In this document: piece by piece, positions 50,527-60,682 of the stretch
Position numbering within the stretch: the first letter of the stretch is position 1
How the letters are laid out: each line of letters begins with the position of its first letter
NCBI GenBank assembly: GCA_965200145.1
Contig: CBDATG010000003.1
Coordinates: forward strand, 496,001 to 560,000
DNA length: 64,000 nt
Source of the DNA: CBDATG01 sp965200145
GTDB taxonomy: Bacteria; Chloroflexota; Dehalococcoidia; Lucifugimonadales; Lucifugimonadaceae
Reading direction: 5' to 3'
Translations under genes and position numbers: made by a program
The notes under the pieces: generated by a model
What the model was told of the DNA's origin: nothing
Seen by the model: only the letters and a program-made list of their open reading frames with translations
Databases searched by the model: none

Positions 50527-52278
50527 TTAGTCGGGCAGGCGTATGGCCTTGAGGAAGCCGTCTGCCGTGGCGACGAAGATGAGGCTACCGTGTACGACGG
50601 GTTTAGCAGTGCATCTCCAACATTCGTTGTCCCATAGCTGCATCTGGAATTTCTCCCTGCCGTTCTGAGCGGTGTAGCCGTACAGGATGCCTTCGCGGTC
50701 AATCCAGTACACCATGTCGTCGTGGATGATCGGTCCAGCAACGACTTCTTTGTTCTGCTCGGTGCTTTCCTTCCACTCGGCGCTCATGCGTGCGAACTTT
50801 TCTTCCTCGGCTTCGTTCCTGGGGCGCAGTCTGCGTCTGTTGTCGGTGTCGATAGCAACGATGGTTCCGCCTTCCTCAGCGAAGATGATGAGGTTGTCTT
50901 CAACGGCGATGTCTCCTTTTATCTTTTTTCGCCCTTCGTATACCCAGCTGATGAGTCCGCTCGGGGTGGGCCACAGGTAGAGTTGGTTTGCATGGTTTCC
51001 GAAGACAAGTCCGTCTTTATGCTCAACGATCTCCGTGGAGATTTCCTCATCGTCGCAGTCAGTGCCGTCGGGGATCGGGTTCATTGCACAGCCTTGCTCG
51101 TTTTGGTATGGTTGGTTGCGCGGCTCCAAGTTTCGCGCGCCGTCTCTCCCGTTTTCCGCCCTCAGGACATAGACGTATCCGTTCTCGTTTCCGATATGGA
51201 AACGCTGATCGGTAACAACGCCAGCGTGTGCAAACTCGCCGTCGATCCGGTCCTCCCTGTCCCTGAAATCGGGATAGACCCATTCCAACCTGTCATCGCC
51301 GTGCTCCCAGGCGAAGACATATCCGCGCGCTGAGCCTGCGATGACAAGGTCTTCGTAGATTGTTGGCTTGGACAGGAAGTCTTCAGCACGGTTTTCTTCG
51401 TCTTCCCAGTGCCACGCCTCGGTTCCGTCGTCGGTATTTACGGCGAAAAATCCGTTGTTGTCTGTCCCGAAGAAGATAGTCTCGCCGTCTTCTGCGATAG
51501 CGATTCCGCTCTTTATGCCTGCATTGGCGTTAAACCGCCAGAGTTGCTCTCCTGTCGCGGCTACGAAAGCGTACACGTATTCGTCCGGGGATCCGACGTA
51601 TACGATGCCATCATGGTACGTAAGGTCGCCTTGAACATTGTTGGATACCCACCTGCCGCTTGGGCTGAGCAGTACGGGTCTCTCGACGATGTCTGCTTCC
51701 CAGACCACGAACGGGTCCAGGACGGCCGTCGGTGCGGGTGTAGGAGTCTGAGTAGGCGTGGGCGATTGTGTTGGCGTGGGAGTCTGGGTGGGCGTAGCCG
51801 TGGGCGTTGGTGTCTGGGTCGGCGTGGGTGTTAGTGTGGGCGTTGGTGTCGGGGTTGGTATGGGAGTTGGCGTTGGTACCGGGGTAGGAGTCAGCGTCGG
51901 GGACGGTATGGGAGTTGGCGTGGGAGTCTGAGTCGGAGTTGGCGACGGTGTAGGAGTCGGCGTTGGTGTGAGCGTCGGAGTAGGGGTGGGTGTGAATGTG
52001 GGCGTAGGCGTGGAGGTTGGCGTCTCTGTCGGAGTTGGCGTGAGCGTGGGAGTCAGGGTTGGTGTCTCGGTTGGAGTTGGCGTTAGTGTAGGCGCGGGAG
52101 GCGGTGTTGCGGTCGGTGCGATAATGGCGGTTGGCGCCACGCTGGTTGCGGTGCCCAGGTCTTCGGTGGGCGTGCATGCGATGAGCGCGGCGATTCCTCC
52201 GCTGGCGATTGCGACAGCGGCGGCGTAGAGTGCGGCTCCCATGCGGGTGTCTATGCGGGATGAAAGTTGGCCAGACAT
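50527..52278 (-). CDS. PQQ-like beta-propeller lipoprotein with Thr/Pro stalk
   Basis: 583 residues. A membrane-anchor segment (ALYAAAVAIASGGIAALIAC, with a lipobox Cys) precedes ~160 residues of TPTPTPT repeats and then a beta-propeller domain with PQQ-like blades (VYVGSPDEYVYAFVAATGEQ, TIFFGTDNNGFFAVNTDDGT, LYGYTAQNGREKFQMQLW). It would sit outside the membrane and bind a ligand or partner, as BamB-like and PQQ-type propellers do. No catalytic residue is clear. Confidence 0.8.
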   Translation of the reverse strand: MSGQLSSRIDTRMGAALYAAAVAIASGGIAALIACTPTEDLGTATSVAPTAIIAPTATPPPAPTLTPTPTETPTLTPTLTPTPTETPTSTPTPTFTPTPTPTLTPTPTPTPSPTPTQTPTPTPIPSPTLTPTPVPTPTPIPTPTPTPTLTPTPTQTPTPTATPTQTPTPTQSPTPTQTPTPAPTAVLDPFVVWEADIVERPVLLSPSGRWVSNNVQGDLTYHDGIVYVGSPDEYVYAFVAATGEQLWRFNANAGIKSGIAIAEDGETIFFGTDNNGFFAVNTDDGTEAWHWEDEENRAEDFLSKPTIYEDLVIAGSARGYVFAWEHGDDRLEWVYPDFRDREDRIDGEFAHAGVVTDQRFHIGNENGYVYVLRAENGRDGARNLEPRNQPYQNEQGCAMNPIPDGTDCDDEEISTEIVEHKDGLVFGNHANQLYLWPTPSGLISWVYEGRKKIKGDIAVEDNLIIFAEEGGTIVAIDTDNRRRLRPRNEAEEEKFARMSAEWKESTEQNKEVVAGPIIHDDMVYWIDREGILYGYTAQNGREKFQMQLWDNECWRCTAKPVVHGSLIFVATADGFLKAIRLPD

Positions 52279-52482
52279 CAGTTAGGTTCAGCGTACAGGA
52301 ACGGTACGTTGGATTTCTATATTGTGCGTTGCATTCGTTTACGATGTACAGGGTGAGTTTGGACGCGTGTTGTGCTGTGCTCCGCCGCGAGTTAGCGCGC
52401 GTTCGTTTAGTTTCATCGGGTATATTGTGCGAAGGCGGTTTCAGAATGTTCTCGCCGTGCTGTAACAGGAGGGATTCGAGCG

Positions 52483-52806
52483 ATGACACGAGTTGGTTTC
52501 TTGATGAAGATCAAGCCAGAGTACATGGAGGAGTATGTGACGCACCATGCGGAAGTGTGGCCGGAGATGCTATCGGCGTTGCGTAAGCATGGCTGGCGCA
52601 ACTACAGCATCTTCGCGCGCGAGGATGGCTTGCTGTTCGCGTATGTTGAGGTTCCGGAGAGTTTCGAGGTTGCGCTGGCAGGTATGTCGGAGGAGGAGGT
52701 TAACGGTCGCTGGCAGGAGTTCATGTCTCCGTACTTCGAGATACCGGACGGTTCGCATCCGGATCAGAACATGGTCGTGCTCAGGGAGGTGTTCCATACG
52801 GATTAG
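52483..52806 (+). CDS. L-rhamnose mutarotase family protein
   Basis: 107 residues, full family length. It has RVGFLMKIKPEYMEEYVTHH, then EVWPEMLSALRKHGWRNYSI and the MSPYFEIPDG end, with the catalytic His in HHAEVWPE. The reaction is interconversion of alpha and beta rhamnose (or fucose). The next gene codes a lactonase-type enzyme of the same kind of pathway. An AGGAGG lies about 12 bases before the ATG. Confidence 0.88.
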   Translation: MTRVGFLMKIKPEYMEEYVTHHAEVWPEMLSALRKHGWRNYSIFAREDGLLFAYVEVPESFEVALAGMSEEEVNGRWQEFMSPYFEIPDGSHPDQNMVVLREVFHTD

Positions 52807-52924
52807 CTTTGGCGATTGCGCCGATACGACTCGGTGCTACGCTAACACCCACCAGACGACTCACCAGACGCGATGCGTCCGGCCGTGCTAGCCGCGTCGT
52901 GTCGCGAGACAGGAGCAACAAGCG

Positions 52925-53836
52925 ATGACTCTACCGCCATTCATTGACACGCATCATCACCTATGGGACCTCGAGACCAATCCTTACCCTTGGCTCACCG
53001 ATCCGATAGACCACTTCGTAGGGGATTACTCGATCTTCAGGCGTACGTACTTGATATCGCACCTGCACGCCGATGCTGAGGGTTTGCCGCTGGTCAAGTC
53101 GGTGCATGTGCAGGCGGAGTGGGACCATGAGCAGGATCCAGTAGGGGAGACTGCCTGGTTGCAATCGGTGGCAGATTCTTCGGGATCGCGCGGGATGCCG
53201 CATGGGATCATCGGTTACACGGATTTGAGTCGGCCCGGTGCGGCGGATGAGATAGCGCGTCATGCTGAGTACGCGAACTGGCGCGGTATTAGGCACATGC
53301 TGAACTGGGCCGAGGACCCGAAGTGGCAGTTCACGGACCGCTCTGACCTGATGGATGACGCGCAGTGGCGTGCGGGATACAGGGCGTTGGCGGACCATGG
53401 CGGATCGTTTGACTTGCAGGTTTGGCCGTGGCAGTTGGAGTCAGCAGCAAGACTGGCGCGGGATAAACCAGAGGTGCCGGTTGTGCTGGATCACACGGGG
53501 ATGCCGCGAGACTGGGATGATGCGGGTGTCAAGGTGTGGCGCGAAGGGATGGCGGCGCTGGCGGCCGCGCCAAACACATCGGTGAAGATATCTGCGCTAG
53601 GGATGTTCGCGAAGGAGTTCGGCAAGGATGCGATCCGCCAATTCGTGCTGGACACGATAGACATCTTCGGCGTAGACAGGTGCATGTTCGCGTCCAACTA
53701 TCCGGTAGACATGCTGTTCAGCAGCTACGCTGACATCTGGAATGCGTACGACGAGATCACATCGGAGGCGGGCATGACAGACTCGGAGCGCGAGCGGCTG
53801 TTCCAGACGAATGCGGAGCGGATATATCGGGTATGA
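52925..53836 (+). CDS. Amidohydrolase family 2 protein (L-rhamnono/fucono-lactonase-like)
   Basis: 303 residues, TIM-barrel amidohydrolase. It has FIDTHHHLWDLETNPYPWL, the metal-binding HHH, with VPVVLDHTGMP and MFASNYPVDMLFSSY as the following strands with catalytic Asp/His. Such proteins hydrolyse sugar lactones in rhamnose or fucose breakdown. It follows the mutarotase gene by 118 bp. Confidence 0.85.
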   Translation: MTLPPFIDTHHHLWDLETNPYPWLTDPIDHFVGDYSIFRRTYLISHLHADAEGLPLVKSVHVQAEWDHEQDPVGETAWLQSVADSSGSRGMPHGIIGYTDLSRPGAADEIARHAEYANWRGIRHMLNWAEDPKWQFTDRSDLMDDAQWRAGYRALADHGGSFDLQVWPWQLESAARLARDKPEVPVVLDHTGMPRDWDDAGVKVWREGMAALAAAPNTSVKISALGMFAKEFGKDAIRQFVLDTIDIFGVDRCMFASNYPVDMLFSSYADIWNAYDEITSEAGMTDSERERLFQTNAERIYRV

Positions 53837-53846
53837 GGGGGAAGAA

Positions 53847-54761
53847 GTGGAAGGCATTAGCCTGAACCCAAAAGTCGTTAATCAGCTCTTAGACAAGGCT
53901 GTTGCTACAGCAGCGCGCGAGTTGCTACCTTGCGATGGCGAGTTGGATCTGGACGTTGCACATGTGGTCGTTAACCAGCTTGAGCAATTGAGAGCGCGCA
54001 CGGCTAGTTTCCATCATCCAGTTATTCCCGTGCTTTACAGCACGTGGTTTCAACTGGGGCACGTCAACCTCGGATTGGTCATCGCCGAGCGAATGGTCCG
54101 TCGATGGAGAGTGCTTTGCTCCGGCGAGGATGAGATGAGAGTTCTAGACATCGGCAGCGGCACACTGGCATTACCAATCGCTTTCGATATCCTGCGGCTC
54201 ACTGGCAAATTGGACATTAACGTTCGGATTCTGGTCATTGAACCTAGTAGAGAGATGGAGTACTGCGGGCGCAGGGTTCGACACCTCCTCAGAAACGAGG
54301 TTCCCTGGTTTCGATCTCTTTGCGACACGACCGCGTCCTTTGGAACGCACATCAACGTTCGTAAGAACGGGCCGTGTTTCTTCGCCTCAATACACTCGAT
54401 GTATCCTGACATTGAGAAAACATTCAATGCATACTTTTCGCAGTTGCAACCAGTCTACGGAATAGCGACGGTCAACGCGACGGAAAGGACTGCCCTTGAG
54501 AAGCTGGAGAACAAAAGTCTGCCCGAATACGACTCTGAGGCTGTAAACATCGAGCGCAGTACCCTTGGCGGTAGGATGCCACTGACCTTGCGCTATCGTA
54601 GGGACCTATGGGAATGCGTCAATTCTGTGAATTCGGCGCTCGGTGGGCAAGTTGAAGGGTTGATGACTAACGTCAATATCCCCGATTGGCCTGATGGGAC
54701 CCTAGTAGTAAAAGAGTATTCCCTCAAACCAGAGAAAGATGGCAAGGATTTCCCGTGGTGA
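53847..54761 (+). CDS. SAM-dependent methyltransferase-like protein
   Basis: About 304 residues from the GTG at 53847, with GAGGGGGAAG just before it. The SAM-binding motif is VLDIGSGTLALPIAFDI. The C-terminal region (EYDSEAVNIERSTLGGRMPL) is unlike any family I know. The substrate is unknown. It starts 10 bp after the lactonase stop. Confidence 0.55.
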   Translation: MEGISLNPKVVNQLLDKAVATAARELLPCDGELDLDVAHVVVNQLEQLRARTASFHHPVIPVLYSTWFQLGHVNLGLVIAERMVRRWRVLCSGEDEMRVLDIGSGTLALPIAFDILRLTGKLDINVRILVIEPSREMEYCGRRVRHLLRNEVPWFRSLCDTTASFGTHINVRKNGPCFFASIHSMYPDIEKTFNAYFSQLQPVYGIATVNATERTALEKLENKSLPEYDSEAVNIERSTLGGRMPLTLRYRRDLWECVNSVNSALGGQVEGLMTNVNIPDWPDGTLVVKEYSLKPEKDGKDFPW

Positions 54762-54825
54762 TACGCCTCTGTCCAACTTCGCCACCGTTGTACGCGTTCC
54801 TGTCAATTGGGCGTAACCTTACGGC

Positions 54826-55866
54826 ATGACCCTCTCGTTGCAAGAGCCGCGTGCGCTACGTCCTTCCGAGCTGCCCGTTTGGGACATCCCTGCTTGGGTC
54901 GGGGATACGGCAGTTTCGTCCGTTGAGACTCGGTCTGTGCTTACTCGTGCGTCGGGTTTCATGGGCGAGTATGACTACACGCTTAATCCGTATTCTGGAT
55001 GCTCTTTTGGTTGCACATACTGCTATGCTGCGTTTTTCTCGCGGGATGTTGGTCTGCGTGATAGCTGGGGCGACTGGGCGCATGTCAAGGGCAACTTGGC
55101 GGCTGAGCTGCATCGTCGGTTGTCGCGGAAGCCAGAGCTGGTTGACGAGCAGCTCATATACATGAGCAGCGTCACGGATCCTTATCAGCCGATTGAGCGT
55201 CAGGTTGGGTTGACGCGTCGGGTTCTGGAAGTGTTTGCGGGATGCGTCGCGCCAGAGGATGCGAGTCATGAGGTTGGTGTACCGCAGGGTGCGCTGGTGC
55301 TTGCTGAGTCGTCGCCGTTGTATGGCGTGGATGCGCCGCGTCCGAAGTTGGTGGTGCAGACACGTAGTCCTGACGTTGTGCGTGATATTGATCTGTTCCG
55401 CCAGATCGAGGCTAACGGCGGGCGTGTGCAGGTGAACATGACTGTGACATCCGACCTAGCGAATGATGAGGATGTTCGTCGTGCGTTTGAGCCTGGTTGC
55501 CCGGGCAATCGTGCGCGTCTAGCGGCGATCGCGAAAGTTCAAGCGGCGGGAGTGCAGTCTTGCATCACGATGACTCCGTTGCTGCTAGTGGACGATGTTG
55601 ATCTGTTCGCGGATGATCTTCTTGCGACGGGAGTTACGCGTTACATCATCCAGCCGTTCCACTTCAGTCGTGGCAAGTTCGTGGCGCAGACTCGGCGCGA
55701 TGCGTTTGAGCTGATGGCGGAGCGACTAGGATGTGAGGGCGATGATTTCGTCGATGAGTACCTGCTACGCTACGGCGCGGTGCGGGATGGTCTCGAGGTA
55801 CGTCTGGTGGACGAGGCAGGATGCACGCTGTCGGAAGGCAAGTCTGGATTTGCGCCGCCGTTCTAG
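54826..55866 (+). CDS. Radical SAM protein (SPL/Rv2578c-like)
   Basis: 346 residues. The 4Fe-4S motif is SGCSFGCTYCYAAFF (CxxxCxxC). The rest resembles the spore photoproduct lyase-like group: YMSSVTDPYQPIERQVGLTR, and IIQPFHFSRGKF near the end. The reaction is unknown. No partner gene is next to it. Confidence 0.85.
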   Translation: MTLSLQEPRALRPSELPVWDIPAWVGDTAVSSVETRSVLTRASGFMGEYDYTLNPYSGCSFGCTYCYAAFFSRDVGLRDSWGDWAHVKGNLAAELHRRLSRKPELVDEQLIYMSSVTDPYQPIERQVGLTRRVLEVFAGCVAPEDASHEVGVPQGALVLAESSPLYGVDAPRPKLVVQTRSPDVVRDIDLFRQIEANGGRVQVNMTVTSDLANDEDVRRAFEPGCPGNRARLAAIAKVQAAGVQSCITMTPLLLVDDVDLFADDLLATGVTRYIIQPFHFSRGKFVAQTRRDAFELMAERLGCEGDDFVDEYLLRYGAVRDGLEVRLVDEAGCTLSEGKSGFAPPF

Positions 55867-55954
55867 CGTGGCGACTGTGCTCGCTTGACCGGGCAGGGTA
55901 GAGTGTTGGCGGCGCGCTGGTATGGCCTCAAAGCGGCGGTACGCGCTGGTTGAT

Positions 55955-57384
55955 TTAGAAGTGTATGGCCTCGTTCGTTGCGGCGGCGGCGGCTTCCTTC
56001 ACTACCTCTGACATAGTCGGGTGTGCGTGCGTCATTCTGTGTAGTTCTTCGTGCGTGCCTTCCAACATTCGCAACATCCCGACTTCTGCGATTAGTTCGG
56101 TGGCATCTCGTCCGATGATGTGTGCGCCAACTACTTCGCCGGTCTCATCGTCTACGATCACCTTTGCGAATCCGCTAGGGTCTCCAAGAGCGACTGATTT
56201 CCCGGCGGCCTGGAAAGGTACTTTGCCTACGCTGTAGTCGATTCCTTGCGCCTTGGCTTCTGTCTCGGTGATTCCAATGGATGCGATTTGCGGGTTGCAG
56301 TACGTGCATCTTGGCATCGCAGAGTAGTCGGTGATGGGTTCGGGTCCATGGCCTGCGACGTGTTCGGCGGCGACTACGCCTTGGTCAAATGCAACATGTG
56401 CGAGCGGGAGTTTACCGTTTACATCTCCGACTGCATAGACGCCGTGGACGTTGGTTCGCATTAGCCCGTCGACTTGGATGTACCCTGTCGCGTCGGTGGC
56501 GATGCCTACGTCTTCGAGTCCTAAGTCGTCGGAGTTGGGTTGGACTCCTACGCCCAGTAGCACCTTGTCGCATGCGAGGGTTTCATCGTCGCCGTCGGTG
56601 CCCATGGAGTATGTCAGCGAGAGGGTGCCGTCATCTTGCGTGTTGACAGATTTGACGGTTGCGCCTGCTTTGACATCGATGCCTGCTTGGTGAACTGGGA
56701 TGCGAGTTCTTTGGAGATGTCTTCATCTTCTTTCGGGACGATGCGCGGCAGGAGTTCAAACAGGGTCACGTCCACACCGTATGCGTTGAAGTAGTATGCG
56801 AATTCGCAACCGATGGCGGATGCGCCGACGATGGCCATTGCGTTGGGCTTGTCGCGCAGGTCTAGGGCTTCGCGCGATGTGATAATCGTCGTGCCATTGA
56901 TTTCGAGCCCGGGTAGCGACCTTGCTCTTGCGCCGGTTGCGATGACGATGTTCTGCGCTGTCAGGCGGGTGCCGTCATCGACTTCAACGATGGATGACGA
57001 CTTGAGTTTGGCAGTACCTTGGACAAGGTGTATCTTGTTCTTTCGGATCAGGTATGCGATGCCACGAGTGAGCGTCTGTGAGACCTTGCGTGAACGGTCT
57101 ACGGCTTTGGACATATCGAATCGGATGCTGTCAAACGAGATTCCCCATTCGTCGGCATGTTGCAGTTCGTTGACTAGTTCTGCGTTCTTTAGCAGTGCCT
57201 TTGATGGAATGCAACCCCAGTTTAGACACACGCCACCGAGTCCGCCGATGCCTGAGCCGTCGTCTTTTTCGACGATTGCGACGCTGAGACCGAGTTGTGC
57301 TCCTCTGATGGCAGCGTGATAACCACCCGGGCCTGCGCCGATCACTACTAGGTCAAAGATGTTGGAAGAGGCGGTATCGGTCAT
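55955..57384 (-). pseudogene. lpdA: Dihydrolipoyl dehydrogenase, frameshifted
   Basis: The N-terminal part (57384-56614) has the FAD Rossmann loop VVIGAGPGGYHAAI and the redox-active pair in GGVCLNWGCIPSK; the C-terminal part (56605-55955) has TNVHGVYAVGDVNGKLPLAH and the catalytic HAHPTMSE. They are two frames of one ~475-residue protein. Near 56682-56690 a one-base deletion is the simplest explanation: adding one G to the GG after AAGCA restores QAGIDVKAGATVKSVNTQDD and joins the halves. All other motifs are intact, so a sequencing or assembly error is as likely as a real mutation. Confidence 0.85.
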
Positions 57385-57491
57385 TTGCTATTGGTTGTGC
57401 TAGGTGTTGAGGTTGGTTGCGGCACCATTGAGGAATTGCCGCCTAGCCGATTCTATCGCGTGGGTATTGCGTCATTGTTGACGGCGGCTCG

Positions 57492-57740
57492 TCAGCTAGG
57501 ATCATCGTCATTATCGACGCGAGTTACGTTGTAGAGGCCGCGCAGTGTTGTTGCGATACCTGCGCCGGCGACTGCGAAGACTGTTGTGCCGATCGCGAAT
57601 GTGACTAGGTATGGCAACCAGTGGCCGGGGCAGTCGGGCAGTGTTGAGCATACCCACCAGCTCGCGGCGGAGTAACCTGCGAAGATGATCGCTCCGAGCG
57701 CAGCGCCGATGCTGGTGCCGATTATCAATGCCTTCTTCAT
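57492..57740 (-). CDS. Small membrane protein, hypothetical
   Basis: 82 residues with two hydrophobic segments (ALIIGTSIGAALGAIIFAGY and LPYLVTFAIGTTVFAVAGAG) and a short region with a pair of cysteines (WWVCSTLPDCPGHW) between them. The tail is acidic. No family is recognised. Confidence 0.6.
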   Translation of the reverse strand: MKKALIIGTSIGAALGAIIFAGYSAASWWVCSTLPDCPGHWLPYLVTFAIGTTVFAVAGAGIATTLRGLYNVTRVDNDDDPS

Positions 57741-57822
57741 AGCGTATTGATTCTAGGTTCAATTAGGATTGATAAGCGTTGCGAACGGGAATTACGCCCG
57801 GCGGATATAGTGGATAACTGAC

Positions 57823-59205
57823 ATGGCTGGATCATCAACTACAGACACTTCCGAGCTTCAGCGTTCTGCGCGGGAGCATCTCTTCGTCGGGATGCAGAAT
57901 CATGCCCAGCTGGCGGAGGATGGCGGTCCGGTGATCATGGATCGTGCAGAGGGTATCTACTTCTACGACACGGATGGCACCCGTTACATCGACGGGATCT
58001 CGGGGATGTACTTCCGTAACATCGGTTATGGTCGCGAGGAGGTAGCGCGTGCGGTTTACGAGCAGCTCATTTCGGTCGCGATGAATGTCTATTCGGGAGT
58101 TACGCCATCCGCAGTTCGTCTTGCGGAGCGTCTGGCACATCTCACACCTGGAGACTTGTCGCGCACTTTCTTCTGTCAGGGTGGTTCTGAGGCGAACGAG
58201 TCGGCGTTGAAGCTTGCGCAGGCTTACCACGTTCGGATGGGAGCCCGAGGGCGTTACAAGGTGATATCGCGTCGTGGTTCGTATCATGGTGCGACCTATG
58301 GGACGATGTGGCTGGGCGACCATCCTGGATTTCCGCGTACGGATTACCAGCCGAAGCCGGCGCATGTTGTGCATGTTGCAGCTCCATACTTCTATCGGTG
58401 CGAGTTCGGGTCTAGCAGTGAAGAGGAGTGTGCGGTTAAGTCTGCCGGTGCGATAGAGTCTGCGATCTTGGCAGAGGGTCCGGACTCTGTGTCGGCGTTC
58501 ATAGGTGAGCCGGTGTCGCAACCGTTGGGTGGTGTTGTTCCACATGCCAGCTACTGGCCGATGGTTCGGGAGATATGCGACAGGTATGGTGTGTTGTTGA
58601 TATTTGATGAGGTGATCACGGGATTTGGTCGACTTGGCGAGTGGTTCGGTGCGACGCACTTCGGAGTTGTGCCGGACATCATGTCTTTCGCGAAGGGCGT
58701 AACTAGCGGTTACTTCCCGATGGGTGGTGTCATCACCGATGCGACGATATCGGGAGCGTTCGCCGGGGGTGCGGATAAGACTTGGAGTCACATGTACACA
58801 TACTCGACACATCCTGGCGGAGTAGCGGCGGCGTTGGCCAACTTGGAAATCATTGAGCGCGAGCGTTTGGTGCAGAATGCCCGTGCGCGCGGCGAGCAGC
58901 TGCGGGAGCGTCTTGCGGAGATGAAGTTGCAGCACGCGCTGGTTGGCGATGTGCGCGGTATGGGATTGATACAGGGAATAGAGCTGGTCAAGGATCGCTC
59001 GACCAAGGAGCGTTTCGTTGCGAGTGCAGGGGTGAATGCGTTGCTGACCGCGGCATTGAAGCGGCGCGGTGTTTGGATTCGTGTTCCTGCGTTCATCCTT
59101 CCGCTGTCTCCTCCGCTCACGATCACGGCGGATGAGCTGGATCATCTTTGCGACATGGTTGACGAGTCGCTTGGCGAGGTGTCGTCCGCGATAGGTATGG
59201 GTTAG
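57823..59205 (+). CDS. Class III aminotransferase
   Basis: 460 residues. It has FFCQGGSEANESALKLAQAY, SYHGATYGTMW, FDEVITGFGRLG and the PLP lysine in MSFAKGVTSGYFPMGG. The family includes beta-alanine, omega-amino acid and 4-aminobutyrate transaminases; the substrate cannot be told here. It is not close to a metabolic partner gene. Confidence 0.88.
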   Translation: MAGSSTTDTSELQRSAREHLFVGMQNHAQLAEDGGPVIMDRAEGIYFYDTDGTRYIDGISGMYFRNIGYGREEVARAVYEQLISVAMNVYSGVTPSAVRLAERLAHLTPGDLSRTFFCQGGSEANESALKLAQAYHVRMGARGRYKVISRRGSYHGATYGTMWLGDHPGFPRTDYQPKPAHVVHVAAPYFYRCEFGSSSEEECAVKSAGAIESAILAEGPDSVSAFIGEPVSQPLGGVVPHASYWPMVREICDRYGVLLIFDEVITGFGRLGEWFGATHFGVVPDIMSFAKGVTSGYFPMGGVITDATISGAFAGGADKTWSHMYTYSTHPGGVAAALANLEIIERERLVQNARARGEQLRERLAEMKLQHALVGDVRGMGLIQGIELVKDRSTKERFVASAGVNALLTAALKRRGVWIRVPAFILPLSPPLTITADELDHLCDMVDESLGEVSSAIGMG

Positions 59206-59215
59206 GCGGGCGAGG

Positions 59216-60007
59216 TCAGCTGGGCTTGCGTGCGACAAGTATCATGCGGCGGGTATCTACGCTGTAGTCTTCGCCGTTGAATCCGCCGGCGACGCTCGTG
59301 AGCTGGAGGTTGGCGGTTGCGAGCATCTTGTCCATCTCAGTCAGTGTGTATAGGCGCATGTGTAGCTCTGACGGTGTACTTCGTGAACCGTCTGGGCCGA
59401 CCTCTGTGAAGGTGAGGTGGTTGATGCTGGCTCGTAGGTCGAGATTGCGGTGTTCAAGGATGATGGTGCCGTCGTCTTTGATTTGCCACTCGAACGGCTC
59501 GTTGTATCTGATGACCCACTCCCTGTTCAGCAAGTCCAACATCATCTGACCGCCCGGCTTTAGCGCGTTGGCGATTTGGTGTAGGACGGCTTGGTCGTCG
59601 GCTTCGGATTCGAGGTAGCCGAATGACGAGAACATGTTTATGGCGGCATCGAACTTTCCGTTGAGTGTTTGCGGTAGTTTTCGCATATCGGCTTGTATGA
59701 AGTCCGGGGGAGTGGCCATGTGTTGCGACGTTTCGCGAGCAATGGCAAGCATTTCCTCGCTAAGGTCCACGCCGGTGACATTGATGCCGGTGCTTGCTAG
59801 GGCGATTGAGTGTCGTCCCTGTCCGCAACAGAGATCAAGGACGCAGTGTCCAGGTTTGAGGGATAGGGTGCGGATTGCGAACTGCGTTTCGTGATCAGTG
59901 CGTTCGGCACCAAGCGTTCGTCCGTAGAACTGCAAGTAGTCGCGCTTGAAGAATCTTGCGTACCATGCTTCGTGCGGGTCGGTGTCGGATGTTGGAGCTT
60001 GACTCAC
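59216..60007 (-). CDS. Class I SAM-dependent methyltransferase
   Basis: 263 residues with VLDLCCGQGRHSIALASTGI (SAM motif), NVTGVDLSEEML and a DAAINMFSSFGYL motif. It overlaps the queC stop by four bases (ATGA) and is thus the third gene of a queD-queC-methyltransferase operon. The substrate is unknown. Confidence 0.82.
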   Translation of the reverse strand: MSQAPTSDTDPHEAWYARFFKRDYLQFYGRTLGAERTDHETQFAIRTLSLKPGHCVLDLCCGQGRHSIALASTGINVTGVDLSEEMLAIARETSQHMATPPDFIQADMRKLPQTLNGKFDAAINMFSSFGYLESEADDQAVLHQIANALKPGGQMMLDLLNREWVIRYNEPFEWQIKDDGTIILEHRNLDLRASINHLTFTEVGPDGSRSTPSELHMRLYTLTEMDKMLATANLQLTSVAGGFNGEDYSVDTRRMILVARKPS

Positions 60008-60681
60008 GGTATGTGTGCCTTGTAGGTAGTCAGGTCAGGGACGCCCGCGTCGTCATACGCTTCGTGTCTTTCACGGCACTTGTTGCATGCGCCGCAGTGT
60101 TGAGCCGAGTTCGCGTCGACACTGGCGGGGTTTGCACAGGTGAGGGTTAGGTGCAACGGGAATCGTGTACCGAACTTGGTTAGGATGTCTGGCTTGTGGA
60201 AGTTGGATAGCGGAGCTGAGACGGTTAGCGGGTGGTCCAACCCTGTTGCATTTGACTTGGCGATCAGTTCGCGGAACTCAGGGGTTGCATCAGGGAATGG
60301 GTTACCGGCCAGCGTTCCGATTTGGATTTGGTGGATGTTGTTCAAGCTGCACCATATGGCGGCTAGAGAGATGAGCACGATGTTGCGTCCAGGTATGTAC
60401 ACAGTTTCGTCGGGTGCGTCGTACTCTGGGATTTCGTCGTTTGACATCGTCCAGTGTTGTGCGCCCAGCAGTGGTTTGGCCGGCAACTCAAGTATGGTCA
60501 GCGGCATCAGGTTTGGGGATGCTATGGCTTGTAGGAATCGATCGAGAGCGGCTTGTTCCGCGGCCTCCCATATCATGCCGGTCTTGACGTAGATGGGATG
60601 TGCGATATCTCGTTGCGCGGTATCGGCGAGCATGGCGCAGCTGTCCATGCCCCCGCTGGTTAGGACTGCGACACCTGGCAT
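60004..60681 (-). CDS. queC: 7-cyano-7-deazaguanine synthase
   Basis: 225 residues. The ATP pyrophosphatase loop VLTSGGMDSCAMLAD is at the start and the C-terminal zinc cysteines are in CANPASVDANSAQHCGACNKC. It makes preQ0 from carboxy-deazaguanine, on the way to queuosine. It sits one base after the queD stop. The queE gene is not in the window. Confidence 0.85.
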   Translation of the reverse strand: MPGVAVLTSGGMDSCAMLADTAQRDIAHPIYVKTGMIWEAAEQAALDRFLQAIASPNLMPLTILELPAKPLLGAQHWTMSNDEIPEYDAPDETVYIPGRNIVLISLAAIWCSLNNIHQIQIGTLAGNPFPDATPEFRELIAKSNATGLDHPLTVSAPLSNFHKPDILTKFGTRFPLHLTLTCANPASVDANSAQHCGACNKCRERHEAYDDAGVPDLTTYKAHIP

Positions 60682-60682
60682 T

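Noticed and set aside
51700..52130. Short tandem repeats in the PQQ-like gene as CRISPR or an intergenic satellite
   Set aside because: They are in frame and encode the TPTPT stalk of the lipoprotein.
57835..59238. A 467-codon open frame on the minus strand opposite the class III aminotransferase
   Set aside because: Arg/Thr/His-rich translation with no family features; the plus-strand gene has full PLP enzyme motifs, so this is a shadow.
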